DNA of 64,000 nucleotides from Eledone cirrhosa (Eukaryota; Mollusca; Cephalopoda; Octopoda; Eledonidae): NCBI GenBank assembly GCA_964016885.1, contig OZ024747.1, positions 2,289,262 through 2,353,261 on the forward strand, given 5' to 3'. How positions within the stretch are numbered: position 1 is the first letter of the stretch; each line of letters opens with the position of its first letter. Below are positions 1 through 17,300 of this stretch, in pieces. The notes beneath the pieces are model-generated. The model saw only the letters and a list, made by a program, of their open reading frames with translations, did not search any database and had not been told where the DNA came from. Made by a program: the position numbers and the translations under genes.

Positions 1-654
1 TTATCGATTCTATGAAAACCAAAATAAGTTACATAAAAATGAAATGCAATAATATTAGTTCTATGAAAATAAATTGATTATATGAACAACAAATTCTAAT
101 AAAAACTAAGTTCCATACCGAGTTTACTTAGCTACAGAATTCCTTTCAGTTATTGCTGCCTATAAATGCTAGATGTTTCAAATTCATAAGGACCAAACAA
201 ATAACGTTAAGCTTATGAAACAACCTCTGTATGGTTGCTAAATCTGCTAAAAATAACAGTCAAACCTCCCCCCCAAATCCCACTCATTGATAAAAGGACA
301 CATTGGACTGTGTAGTCCTAGATATATGAATAGACACTATGATCATAACTGGAACATTCTTGATCATAGTTGATTTCAATGAGAGATGGGTTGACTTGGT
401 CCAAACCAACAACAACAACTAATGGATGTGTTTGTAGTGTATGACATAACAGTTGAGGTTCATTGATCTAGTTAACCATTTATTACCACCAAATATCAAC
501 TGAATGCTTTATAGTGAATTCCACTTTCAAGAGTGTCTGCTGTTCTAGAAAGGTGACATTTTCTGATTCAGCTTTAGCCTGTTTTTTTTTATTATTTATT
601 TTTTGGCTTTACAGAGAATTGGTCAACAAGATCCCTGCCCTCATTCACTTAGAG
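1..654. other. AT-rich unique DNA
   Basis: No supported gene. An 82-codon open frame at 514-762 runs into the minus-strand SINE that follows and has no recognisable domain, so I do not call it. Around 227-290 the text GCTAAATCTGCTAAAAATA, followed by a CTCAAATCCCAC-like stretch, weakly resembles sequence near 41955-42005 and 47680-47700. This suggests an old dispersed repeat. Confidence 0.5.
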
Positions 655-872
655 TGTGAGGAGGAACTTGTCAAATTGAACCAAGGAAACAATGTTTCTA
701 TTGGTCTTTCCATTGCCGATACTGTCTACCCATTGCAACTCATGGCAGAAAGGGCAATATGAAATAAAGTGTTTTAATCAAGGACATAATGCATCACCCA
801 GACCAGGTATTGAACTCACAACCTCACAATTATGAATACAACTCTCTACTCAGCCGCACACCTTCACAGGAT
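655..872 (-). mobile_element. tRNA-derived SINE, family B (old copy)
   Basis: Read on the minus strand, the element starts near 872 with a tRNA-like head: an A-box-like GCGGCTGAGTAGAG and a B-box-like GTGAGTTCAATACC. A body containing AACACTTTATTTCA and ATGAGTTGCAATGG follows. The same body is seen at 63080-63405 and 52966-53232, which supports one family. No target duplication could be read. It lies directly before the satellite array. Confidence 0.6.
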
Positions 873-1119
873 TGTTTATTGCAGTAGATATCAGTAATGA
901 GGAGTAGATGTTCCAAATAAGGTGTTGGCAACAACACTCCATCATCATCATCAGCAACACTATAAACAACAACACTCCATCATCATCATCACCAACACTA
1001 TAAACAACAATACTCCATCATCATCATCACCAACACTATAAACAACAACACTCCAGCATCATCATCATCACCAACACTATAAGAAACAATACTCCATCAT
1101 CATCATCACCAACACTATA

Positions 1120-1425
1120 AACAACAACACTCCATCATCATCATCACCAACACTATAAACAACAACACTCCATCATCATCATCACCAACACTATAAACAA
1201 CAACACTCCATCATCATCATCACCAACACTATAAACAACAACACTCCATCATCATCATCACCAACACTATAAACAACAACACTCCATCATCATCATCACC
1301 AACACTATAAACAACAACACTCCATCATCATCATCACCAACACTATAAACAACAACACTCCATCATCATCATCACCAACACTATAAACAACAACACTCCA
1401 TCATCATCATCACCAACACTATAAA
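1120..1425 (+). repeat. Homogenised monomer run in the satellite
   Basis: About eight consecutive 38 bp units are identical here (C-type, four ATC triplets, then ACC). This is a local patch of recent amplification within the array. Confidence 0.8.
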
Positions 1426-3618
1426 CAACAATACTCCATCATCATCATCACCAACACTATAAACAACAATACTCCACCATCATCATCACCAACACTATAA
1501 ACAACAACACTCCATCATCATCATCACCAACACTATAAACAACAACACTCCATCATCATCACCACCAACACTATAAACAACAACACTCCAGCATCATCAT
1601 CATCACCAACACTATAAACAACAATACTCCACCATCATCATCACCAACACTATAAACAACAACACTCCATCATCATCATCACCAACACTATAAACAACAA
1701 CACTCCAGCATCATCATCATCACCAACACTATAAACAACAATACTCCATCATCATCATCACCAACACTATAAACAACAATACTCCATCATCATCATCACC
1801 AACACTATAAACAACAATACTCCATCATCATCACCACCAACACTATAAACAACAACACTCCATCATCATCATCACCAACACTATAAACAACAACACTCCA
1901 TCATCATCATCACCAACACTATAAACAACAACACTCCATCATCATCATCACCAACACTATAAACAACAATACTCCATCATCATCATCACCAACACTATAA
2001 ACAACAATACTCCACCATCATCATCACCAACACTATAAACAACAATACTCCATCATCATCATCACCAACACTATAAACAACAACACTCCAGCATCATCAT
2101 CACCACCAACACTATAAACAACAATACTCCATCATCATCATCACCAACACTATAAACAACAATACTCCATCATCATCATCACCAACACTATAAACAACAA
2201 TACTCCATCATCATCATCAGCAACACTATAAACAACAATACTCCATCATCATCATCACCAACACTATAAACAACAACACTCCAGCATCATCATCACCACC
2301 AACACTATAAACAACAACACTCCAGCATCATCATCATCACCAACACTATAAACAACAATACTCCATCATCATCATCACCAACACTATAAACAACAACACT
2401 CCAGCATCATCATCATCACCAACACTATAAACAACAATACTCCATCATCATCATCACCAACACTATAAACAACAATACTCCACCATCATCATCACCAACA
2501 CTATAAACAACAATACTCCATCATCATCACCACCAACACTATAAACAACAACACTCCATCATCATCATCACCAACACTATAAACAACAATACTCCATCAT
2601 CATCACCACCAACACTATAAACAACAACACTCCATCATCATCATCACCAACACTATAAACAACAATACTCCATCATCATCATCACCAACACTATAAACAA
2701 CAACACTCCATCATCATCATCACCAACACTATAAACAACAACACTCCAGCATCATCATCATCACCAACACTATAAACAACAATACTCCACCATCATCATC
2801 ACCAACACTATAAACAACAACACTCCATCATCATCACCACCAACACTATAAACAACAATACTCCATCATCATCATCACCAACACTATAAACAACAACACT
2901 CCAGCATCATCATCACCAACACTATAAACAACAACACTCCAGCATCATCATCATCAGCAACACTATAAACAACAATACTCCACCATCATCACCACCAACA
3001 CTATAAACAACAATACTCCATCATCATCACCACCAACACTATAAACAACAACACTCCATCATCATCACCACCAACACTATAAACAACAACACTCCATCAT
3101 CATCATCAGCAACACTATAAACAACAATACTCCATCATCATCACCACCAACACTATAAACAACAACACTCCATCATCATCACCACCAACACTATAAACAA
3201 CAACACTCCATCATCATCATCACCAACACTATAAACAACAACACTCCATCATCATCATCACCAACACTATAAACAACAATACTCCATCATCATCATCAGC
3301 AACACTATAAACAACAATACTCCATCATCATCACCACCAACACTATAAACAACAATACTCCATCATCATCATCAGCAACACTATAAACAACAATACTCCA
3401 TCATCATCACCACCAACACTATAAACAACAACACTCCATCATCATCACCACCAACACTATAAACAACAACACTCCAGCATCATCATCACCACCAACACTA
3501 TAAACAACAATACTCCATCATCATCATCAGCAACACTATAAACAACAATACTCCATCATCATCACCACCAACACTATAAACAACAATACTCCATCATCAT
3601 CACCACCAACACTATAAA

Positions 3619-4302
3619 CAACAACACTCCATCATCATCACCACCAACACTATAAACAACAATACTCCATCATCATCATCAGCAACACTATAAACAACAA
3701 TACTCCATCATCATCACCACCAACACTATAAACAACAATACTCCATCATCATCATCAGCAACACTATAAACAACAATACTCCATCATCATCACCACCAAC
3801 ACTATAAACAACAATACTCCATCATCATCACCACCAACACTATAAACAACAACACTCCATCATCATCACCACCAACACTATAAACAACAATACTCCATCA
3901 TCATCACCACCAACACTATAAACAACAACACTCCATCATCATCATCACCAACACTATAAACAACAACACTCCATCATCATCACCACCAACACTATAAACA
4001 ACAATACTCCATCATCATCATCAGCAACACTATAAACAACAATACTCCATCATCATCACCACCAACACTATAAACAACAATACTCCATCATCATCATCAG
4101 CAACACTATAAACAACAATACTCCATCATCATCACCACCAACACTATAAACAACAATACTCCATCATCATCACCACCAACACTATAAACAACAACACTCC
4201 ATCATCATCACCACCAACACTATAAACAACAATACTCCATCATCATCACCACCAACACTATAAACAACAACACTCCATCATCATCATCACCAACACTATA
4301 AA
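3619..4302 (+). repeat. 342 bp higher-order repeat, two copies
   Basis: Nine 38 bp monomers in a fixed order of variants are repeated at 3619-3960 and 3961-4302. Writing the T/C position first and the triplet end second (a=ATCACC, b=ACCACC, g=ATCAGC), the order is Cb Tg Tb Tg Tb Tb Cb Tb Ca in both copies. Confidence 0.85.
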
Positions 4303-5504
4303 CAACAACACTCCATCATCATCATCACCAACACTATAAACAACAACACTCCATCATCATCATCAGCAACACTATAAACAACAATACTCCATCATCATCA
4401 CCACCAACACTATAAACAACAACACTCCAGCATCATCATCACCACCAACACTATAAACAACAATACTCCATCATCATCACCACCAACACTATAAACAACA
4501 ACACTCCAGCATCATCACCACCAACACTATAAACAACAACACTCCATCATCATCATCACCAACACTATAAACAACAATACTCCATCATCATCATCACCAA
4601 CACTATAAACAACAACACTCCAGCATCATCATCACCACCAACACTATAAACAACAATACTCCATCATCATCACCACCAACACTATAAACAACAACACTCC
4701 ATCATCATCATCACCAACACTATAAACAACAACACTCCATCATCATCATCACCAACACTATAAACAACAACACTCCATCATCATCATCAGCAACACTATA
4801 AACAACAATACTCCATCATCATCACCACCAACACTATAAACAACAACACTCCAGCATCATCATCACCACCAACACTATAAACAACAATACTCCATCATCA
4901 TCACCACCAACACTATAAACAACAACACTCCAGCATCATCACCACCAACACTATAAACAACAACACTCCAGCATCATCACCACCAACACTATAAACAACA
5001 ACACTCCATCATCATCATCACCAACACTATAAACAACAATACTCCATCATCATCATCACCAACACTATAAACAACAACACTCCAGCATCATCATCATCAC
5101 CAACACTATAAACAACAATACTCCATCATCATCACCACCAACACTATAAACAACAACACTCCAGCATCATCACCACCAACACTATAAACAACAACACTCC
5201 ATCATCATCATCACCAACACTATAAACAACAATACTCCATCATCATCATCACCAACACTATAAACAACAACACTCCAGCATCATCATCATCACCAACACT
5301 ATAAACAACAACACTCCATCATCATCATCACCAACACTATAAACAACAATACTCCATCATCATCATCACCACCAACACTATAAACAACAACACTCCAGCA
5401 TCATCATCATCACCAACACTATAAACAACAACACTCCATCATCATCATCACCACCAACACTATAAACAACAACACTCCATCATCATCATCACCAACACTA
5501 TAAA

Positions 5505-6285
5505 CAACAATACTCCATCATCATCACCACCAACACTATAAACAACAACACTCCAGCATCATCATCATCACCAACACTATAAACAACAATACTCCATCAT
5601 CATCACCACCAACACTATAAACAACAATACTCCATCATCATCATCACCACCAACACTATAAACAACAACACTCCATCATCATCATCACCAACACTATAAA
5701 CAACAATACTCCATCATCATCACCACCAACACTATAAACAACAACACTCCATCATCATCATCACCACCAACACTATAAACAACAACACTCCATCATCATC
5801 ATCACCAACACTATAAACAACAATACTCCATCATCATCACCACCAACACTATAAACAACAACACTCCAGCATCATCATCATCACCAACACTATAAACAAC
5901 AATACTCCATCATCATCATCAGCAACACTATAAACAACAATACTCCATCATCATCACCACCAACACTATAAACAACAACACTCCAGCATCATCATCATCA
6001 CCAACACTATAAACAACAATACTCCATCATCATCACCACCAACACTATAAACAACAATACTCCATCATCATCATCACCACCAACACTATAAACAACAACA
6101 CTCCATCATCATCATCACCAACACTATAAACAACAATACTCCATCATCATCACCACCAACACTATAAACAACAACACTCCATCATCATCATCACCACCAA
6201 CACTATAAACAACAACACTCCATCATCATCATCACCAACACTATAAACAACAATACTCCATCATCATCACCACCAACACTATAAA
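5505..6285 (+). repeat. 430 bp higher-order repeat, 1.8 copies
   Basis: The monomer order starting at 5505 recurs at 5935. The first nine units match in class, including the 41 bp units in the same places. The first block is eleven monomers (seven of 38 bp, four of 41 bp), which sums to the observed 430 bp offset. Confidence 0.8.
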
Positions 6286-9200
6286 CAACAATACTCCATC
6301 ATCATCATCACCAACACTATAAACAACAATACTCCATCATCATCATCAGCAACACTATAAACAACAATACTCCATCATCATCACCACCAACACTATAAAC
6401 AACAACACTCCAGCATCATCATCATCACCAACACTATAAACAACAATACTCCATCATCATCACCACCAACACTATAAACAACAATACTCCATCATCATCA
6501 CCACCAACACTATAAACAACAATACTCCATCATCATCATCACCAACACTATAAACAACAATACTCCATCATCATCACCACCAACACTATAAACAACAATA
6601 CTCCATCATCATCACCACCAACACTATAAACAACAACACTCCAGCATCATCATCATCACCAACACTATAAACAACAACACTCCAGCATCATCATCATCAC
6701 CAACACTATAAACAACAACACTCCAGCATCATCATCATCACCAACACTATAAACAACAATACTCCATCATCATCACCACCAACACTATAAACAACAATAC
6801 TCCATCATCATCACCACCAACACTATAAACAACAATACTCCATCATCATCACCACCAACACTATAAACAACAACACTCCAGCATCATCATCACCAACACT
6901 ATAAACAACAACACTCCAGCATCATCATCATCACCAACACTATAAACAACAATACTCCATCATCATCACCACCAACACTATAAACAACAATACTCCATCA
7001 TCATCACCACCAACACTATAAACAACAATACTCCATCATCATCACCACCAACACTATAAACAACAATACTCCATCATCATCACCACCAACACTATAAACA
7101 ACAATACTCCATCATCATCACCACCAACACTATAAACAACAATACTCCATCATCATCACCACCAACACTATAAACAACAACACTCCAGCATCATCATCAC
7201 CAACACTATAAACAACAACACTCCAGCATCATCATCATCACCAACACTATAAACAACAATACTCCATCATCATCACCACCAACACTATAAACAACAATAC
7301 TCCATCATCATCACCACCAACACTATAAACAACAACACTCCATCATCATCATCACCAACACTATAAACAACAACACTCCAGCATCATCATCATCACCAAC
7401 ACTATAAACAACAATACTCCATCATCATCATCACCAACACTATAAACAACAATACTCCATCATCATCACCACCAACACTATAAACAACAATACTCCATCA
7501 TCATCACCACCAACACTATAAACAACAACACTCCAGCATCATCATCACCAACACTATAAACAACAACACTCCAGCATCATCATCATCACCAACACTATAA
7601 ACAACAATACTCCATCATCATCATCACCAACACTATAAACAACAATACTCCATCATCATCACCACCAACACTATAAACAACAATACTCCATCATCATCAT
7701 CACCAACACTATAAACAACAACACTCCAGCATCATCATCATCACCAACACTATAAACAACAACACTCCATCATCATCATCACCAACACTATAAACAACAA
7801 CACTCCAGCATCATCATCATCACCAACACTATAAACAACAATACTCCATCATCATCACCACCAACACTATAAACAACAACACTCCATCATCATCACCACC
7901 AACACTATAAACAACAATACTCCATCATCATCACCACCAACACTATAAACAACAATACTCCATCATCATCACCACCAACACTATAAACAACAATACTCCA
8001 TCATCATCACCACCAACACTATAAACAACAATACTCCATCATCATCACCACCAACACTATAAACAACAATACTCCATCATCATCATCACCAACACTATAA
8101 ACAACAATACTCCATCATCATCACCACCAACACTATAAACAACAATACTCCATCATCATCATCACCAACACTATAAACAACAATACTCCATCATCATCAT
8201 CACCAACACTATAAACAACAATACTCCATCATCATCATCAGCAACACTATAAACAACAATACTCCATCATCATCATCACCAACACTATAAACAACAATAC
8301 TCCATCATCATCATCAGCAACACTATAAACAACAATACTCCATCATCATCACCACCAACACTATAAACAACAATACTCCATCATCATCATCACCAACACT
8401 ATAAACAACAACACTCCAGCATCATCATCACCACCAACACTATAAACAACAATACTCCATCATCATCACCACCAACACCATAAACAACAATACTCCATCA
8501 TCATCATCAGCAACACTATAAACAACAATACTCCATCATCATCATCAGCAACACTATAAACAACAATACTCCATCATCATCACCACCAACACTATAAACA
8601 ACAATACTCCATCATCATCATCACCAACACTATAAACAACAATACTCCAGCATCATCATCACCACCAACACTATAAACAACAATACTCCATCATCATCAC
8701 CACCAACACTATAAACAACAATACTCCATCATCATCACCACCAACACTATAAACAACAATACTCCATCATCATCACCACCAACACTATAAACAACAATAC
8801 TCCATCATCATCACCACCAACACTATAAACAACAACACTCCATCATCATCATCACCACCAACACTATAAACAACAATACTCCATCATCATCATCAGCAAC
8901 ACTATAAACAACAATACTCCATCATCATCATCACCAACACTATAAACAACAATACTCCATCATCATCATCAGCAACACTATAAACAACAATACTCCATCA
9001 TCATCACCACCAACACTATAAACAACAATACTCCATCATCATCATCACCAACACTATAAACAACAATACTCCATCATCATCACCACCAACACTATAAACA
9101 ACAATACTCCATCATCATCATCAGCAACACTATAAACAACAATACTCCATCATCATCATCAGCAACACTATAAACAACAATACTCCATCATCATCACCAC

Positions 9201-12200
9201 CAACACTATAAACAACAATACTCCATCATCATCACCACCAACACTATAAACAACAACACTCCATCATCATCATCAGCAACACTATAAACAACAATACTCC
9301 ATCATCATCACCACCAACACTATAAACAACAATACTCCATCATCATCACCACCAACACTATAAACAACAATACTCCATCATCATCACCACCAACACTATA
9401 AACAACAATACTCCATCATCATCACCACCAACACTATAAACAACAACACTCCATCATCATCATCAGCAACACTATAAACAACAATACTCCATCATCATCA
9501 TCAGCAACACTATAAACAACAATACTCCATCATCATCACCACCAACACTATAAACAACAATACTCCATCATCATCATCAGCAACACTATAAACAACAATA
9601 CTCCATCATCATCATCACCAACACTATAAACAACAATACTCCATCATCATCACCACCAACACTATAAACAACAATACTCCATCATCATCACCACCAACAC
9701 TATAAACAACAATACTCCATCATCATCACCACCAACACTATAAACAACAACACTCCATCATCATCATCAGCAACACTATAAACAACAATACTCCATCATC
9801 ATCATCAGCAACACTATAAACAACAATACTCCATCATCATCACCACCAACACTATAAACAACAACACTCCATCATCATCATCACCACCAACACTATAAAC
9901 AACAATACTCCATCATCATCATCACCACCAACACTATAAACAACAATACTCCATCATCATCACCACCAACACTATAAACAACAATACTCCATCATCATCA
10001 CCACCAACACTATAAACAACAATACTCCATCATCATCACCACCAACACTATAAACAACAATACTCCATCATCATCACCACCAACACTATAAACAACAATA
10101 CTCCATCATCATCACCACCAACACTATAAACAACAACACTCCATCATCATCATCAGCAACACTATAAACAACAATACTCCATCATCATCATCAGCAACAC
10201 TATAAACAACAATACTCCATCATCATCACCACCAACACTATAAACAACAATACTCCATCATCATCACCACCAACACTATAAACAACAATACTCCATCATC
10301 ATCACCACCAACACTATAAACAACAACACTCCATCATCATCACCACCAACACTATAAACAACAATACTCCATCATCATCACCACCAACACTATAAACAAC
10401 AATACTCCATCATCATCACCACCAACACTATAAACAACAATACTCCATCATCATCACCACCAACACTATAAACAACAATACTCCATCATCATCACCACCA
10501 ACACTATAAACAACAATACTCCATCATCATCATCACCACCAACACTATAAACAACAATACTCCATCATCATCACCACCAACACTATAAACAACAATACTC
10601 CATCATCATCACCACCAACACTATAAACAACAATACTCCATCATCATCACCACCAACACTATAAACAACAATACTCCATCATCATCACCACCAACACTAT
10701 AAACAACAATACTCCATCATCATCATCAGCAACACTATAAACAACAATACTCCATCATCATCACCACCAACACTATAAACAACAATACTCCATCATCATC
10801 ACCACCAACACTATAAACAACAATACTCCATCATCATCACCACCAACACTATAAACAACAATACTCCATCATCATCATCAGCAACACTATAAACAACAAT
10901 ACTCCATCATCATCATCAGCAACACTATAAACAACAATACTCCATCATCATCACCACCAACACTATAAACAACAATACTCCATCATCATCACCACCAACA
11001 CTATAAACAACAATACTCCATCATCATCACCACCAACACTATAAACAACAATACTCCATCATCATCATCAGCAACACTATAAACAACAATACTCCATCAT
11101 CATCACCACCAACACTATAAACAACAATACTCCATCATCATCACCACCAACACTATAAACAACAATACTCCATCATCATCACCACCAACACTATAAACAA
11201 CAATACTCCATCATCATCACCACCAACACTATAAACAACAATACTCCATCATCATCATCAGCAACACTATAAACAACAATACTCCATCATCATCACCACC
11301 AACACTATAAACAACAATACTCCATCATCATCACCACCAACACTATAAACAACAATACTCCATCATCATCACCACCAACACTATAAACAACAATACTCCA
11401 TCATCATCACCACCAACACTATAAACAACAATACTCCATCATCATCACCACCAACACTATAAACAACAATACTCCATCATCATCATCACCAACACTATAA
11501 ACAACAATACTCCATCATCATCACCACCAACACTATAAACAACAATACTCCATCATCATCACCACCAACACTATAAACAACAATACTCCATCATCATCAC
11601 CACCAACACTATAAACAACAATACTCCATCATCATCACCACCAACACTATAAACAACAATACTCCATCATCATCACCACCAACACTATAAACAACAATAC
11701 TCCATCATCATCACCACCAACACTATAAACAACAATACTCCATCATCATCACCACCAACACTATAAACAACAATACTCCATCATCATCACCACCAACACT
11801 ATAAACAACAATACTCCATCATCATCACCACCAACACTATAAACAACAATACTCCATCATCATCACCACCAACACTATAAACAACAATACTCCATCATCA
11901 TCACCACCAACACTATAAACAACAATACTCCATCATCATCATCAGCAACACTATAAACAACAATACTCCATCATCATCACCACCAACACTATAAACAACA
12001 ATACTCCATCATCATCATCACCAACACTATAAACAACAACACTCAGCATCATCATCACCACCAACACTATAAACAACAATACTCCATCATCATCACCACC
12101 AACACTATAAACAACAATACTCCATCATCATCATCAGCCAACACTATAAACAACAATACTCCATCATCATCATCAGCAACACTATAAACAACAATACTCC

Positions 12201-14070
12201 ATCATCATCACCACCAACACTATAAACAACAATACTCCATCATCATCACCACCAACACTATAAACAACAATACTCCATCATCATCACCACCAACACTATA
12301 AACAACAATACTCCATCATCATCACCACAACACTATAAACAACAATACTCCATCATCATCACCACCAACACTATAAACAACAATACTCCATCATCATCAT
12401 CACCAACACTATAAACAACAATACTCCATCATCATCACCACCAACACTATAAACAACAATACTCCATCATCATCACCACCAACACTATAAACAACAATAC
12501 TCCATCATCATCACCACCAACACTATAAACAACAATACTCCATCATCATCACCACCAACACTATAAACAACAATACTCCATCATCATCATCAGCAACACT
12601 ATAAACAACAATACTCCATCATCATCACCACCAACACTATAAACAACAATACTCCATCATCATCACCACCAACACTATAAACAACAATACTCCATCATCA
12701 TCATCACCAACACTATAAACAACAACACTCCAGCATCATCATCACCACCAACACTATAAACAACAATACTCCATCATCATCACCACCAACACTATAAACA
12801 ACAATACTCCATCATCATCACCACCAACACTATAAACAACAATACTCCATCATCATCACCACCAACACTATAAACAACAATACTCCATCATCATCATCAG
12901 CAACACTATAAACAACAATACTCCATCATCATCACCACCAACACTATAAACAACAATACTCCATCATCATCACCACCAACACTATAAACAACAATACTCC
13001 ATCATCATCATCACCAACACTATAAACAACAACACTCCAGCATCATCATCACCACCAACACTATAAACAACAATACTCCATCATCATCACCACCAACACT
13101 ATAAACAACAATACTCCATCATCATCACCACCAACACTATAAACAACAATACTCCATCATCATCACCACCAACACTATAAACAACAATACTCCATCATCA
13201 TCACCACCAACACTATAAACAACAATACTCCATCATCATCACCACCAACACTATAAACAACAATACTCCATCATCATCACCACCAACACTATAAACAACA
13301 ATACTCCATCATCATCACCACCAACACTATAAACAACAATACTCCATCATCATCATCACCAACACTATAAACAACAACACTCCAGCATCATCATCACCAA
13401 CACTATAAACAACAATACTCCATCATCATCATCAGCAACACTATAAACAACAATACTCCATCATCATCATCACCAACACTATAAACAACAATACTCCATC
13501 ATCATCACCACCAACACTATAAACAACAATACTCCATCATCATCATCACCAACACTATAAACAACAACACTCCAGCATCATCATCACCACCAACACTATA
13601 AACAACAATACTCCATCATCATCACCACCAACACTATAAACAACAATACTCCATCATCATCATCAGCAACACTATAAACAACAATACTCCATCATCATCA
13701 TCACCAACACTATAAACAACAATACTCCATCATCATCACCACCAACACTATAAACAACAATACTCCATCATCATCATCACCAACACTATAAACAACAACA
13801 CTCCAGCATCATCATCACCACCAACACTATAAACAACAATACTCCATCATCATCATCAGCAACACTATAAACAACAATACTCCATCATCATCATCACCAA
13901 CACTATAAACAACAACACTCCAGCATCATCATCACCACCAACACTATAAACAACAATACTCCATCATCATCATCACCAACACTATAAACAACAATACTCC
14001 ATCATCATCATCAGCAACACTATAAACAACAATACTCCATCATCATCATCACCAACACTATAAACAACAA

Positions 14071-14304
14071 CACTCCAGCATCATCATCACCACCAACACT
14101 ATAAACAACAATACTCCATCATCATCATCACCAACACTATAAACAACAATACTCCATCATCATCATCACCAACACTATAAACAACAACACTCCAGCATCA
14201 TCATCACCACCAACACTATAAACAACAATACTCCATCATCATCATCACCAACACTATAAACAACAATACTCCATCATCATCATCACCAACACTATAAACA
14301 ACAA
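14071..14304 (+). repeat. 117 bp trimer higher-order repeat
   Basis: Units beginning CACTCCAGC at 14071, 14188 and 14305 are spaced exactly 117 bp apart (41+38+38). The same 117 bp spacing occurs at 13799 to 13916. Confidence 0.8.
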
Positions 14305-17300
14305 CACTCCAGCATCATCATCACCACCAACACTATAAACAACAATACTCCATCATCATCACCACCAACACTATAAACAACAATACTCCATCATCATCAC
14401 CACCAACACTATAAACAACAATACTCCATCATCATCATCACCAACACTATAAACAACAATACTCCATCATCATCACCACCAACACTATAAACAACAATAC
14501 TCCATCATCATCATCAGCAACACTATAAACAACAATACTCCATCATCATCATCACCAACACTATAAACAACAACACTCCAGCATCATCATCACCACCAAC
14601 ACTATAAACAACAATACTCCATCATCATCACCACCAACACTATAAACAACAATACTCCACCATCATCACCACCAACACTATAAACAACAATACTCCATCA
14701 TCATCATCAGCAACACTATAAACAACAATACTCCATCATCATCATCACCAACACTATAAACAACAACACTCCAGCATCATCATCACCACCAACACTATAA
14801 ACAACAATACTCCACCATCATCACCACCAACACTATAAACAACAATACTCCATCATCATCACCACCAACACTATAAACAACAATACTCCACCATCATCAC
14901 CACCAACACTATAAACAACAATACTCCATCATCATCATCACCAACACTATAAACAACAATACTCCATCATCATCACCACCAACACTATAAACAACAATAC
15001 TCCATCATCATCATCAGCAACACTATAAACAACAATACTCCATCATCATCATCACCAACACTATAAACAACAACACTCCAGCATCATCATCACCACCAAC
15101 ACTATAAACAACAATACTCCATCATCATCACCACCAACACTATAAACAACAATACTCCACCATCATCACCACCAACACTATAAACAACAATACTCCACCA
15201 TCATCACCACCAACACTATAAACAACAATACTCCATCATCATCACCACCAACACTATAAACAACAATACTCCACCATCATCACCACCAACACTATAAACA
15301 ACAATACTCCATCATCATCATCACCAACACTATAAACAACAATACTCCACCATCATCACCACCAACACTATAAACAACAATACTCCATCATCATCATCAG
15401 CAACACTATAAACAACAACACTCCATCATCATCATCAGCAACACTATAAACAACAATACTCCATCATCATCATCACCAACACTATAAACAACAATACTCC
15501 ATCATCATCATCACCAACACTATAAACAACAATACTCCATCATCATCATCACCAACACTATAAACAACAATACTCCATCATCATCATCAGCAACACTATA
15601 AACAACAATACTCCATCATCATCACCACCAACACTATAAACAACAATACTCCATCATCATCACCACCAACACTATAAACAACAATACTCCATCATCATCA
15701 TCACCAACACTATAAACAACAACACTCCAGCATCATCATCACCAACACTATAAACAACAATACTCCATCATCATCACCACCAACACTATAAACAACAACA
15801 CTCCAGCATCATCATCACCAACACTATAAACAACAACACTCCAGCATCATCATCACCAACACTATAAACAACAACACTCCAGCATCATCATCACCACCAA
15901 CACTATAAACAACAATACTCCATCATCATCATCACCAACACTATAAACAACAACACTCCAGCATCATCATCACCAACACTATAAACAACAATACTCCATC
16001 ATCATCACCACCAACACTATAAACAACAACACTCCAGCATCATCATCACCAACACTATAAACAACAACACTCCAGCATCATCATCACCAACACTATAAAC
16101 AACAACACTCCAGCATCATCATCACCACCAACACTATAAACAACAACACTCCAGCATCATCACCACCAACACTATAAACAACAACACTCCAGCATCATCA
16201 TCACCAACACTATAAACAACAACACTCCATCATCATCATCACCAACACTATAAACAACAACACTCCAGCATCATCATCACCACCAACACTATAAACAACA
16301 ATACTCCATCATCATCATCAGCAACACTATAAACAACAATACTCCATCATCATCATCACCAACACTATAAACAACAATACTCCATCATCATCACCACCAA
16401 CACTATAAACAACAATACTCCATCATCATCATCACCAACACTATAAACAACAACACTCCAGCATCATCATCACCAACACTATAAACAACAATACTCCATC
16501 ATCATCACCACCAACACTATAAACAACAATACTCCATCATCATCATCACCAACACTATAAACAACAACACTCCAGCATCATCATCACCACCAACACTATA
16601 AACAACAATACTCCATCATCATCATCAGCAACACTATAAACAACAATACTCCATCATCATCATCACCAACACTATAAACAACAATACTCCATCATCATCA
16701 TCACCAACACTATAAACAACAACACTCCAGCATCATCATCACCACCAACACTATAAACAACAATACTCCATCATCATCATCACCAACACTATAAACAACA
16801 ACACTCCAGCATCATCATCACCACCAACACTATAAACAACAATACTCCATCATCATCACCACCAACACTATAAACAACAATACTCCATCATCATCATCAC
16901 CAACACTATAAACAACAACACTCCAGCATCATCATCACCAACACTATAAACAACAATACTCCATCATCATCACCACCAACACTATAAACAACAACACTCC
17001 AGCATCATCATCACCAACACTATAAACAACAATACTCCATCATCATCACCACCAACACTATAAACAACAATACTCCATCATCATCACCACCAACACTATA
17101 AACAACAATACTCCATCATCATCATCACCAACACTATAAACAACAATACTCCATCATCATCACCACCAACACTATAAACAACAATACTCCATCATCATCA
17201 CCACCAACACTATAAACAACAATACTCCATCATCATCATCACCAACACTATAAACAACAACACTCCAGCATCATCATCACCACCAACACTATAAACAACA

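Noticed and set aside
514..762. 82-codon open frame as a small gene
   Set aside because: Its second half lies in a minus-strand family B SINE that has a related copy at 47945-48075. No domain or splice context.
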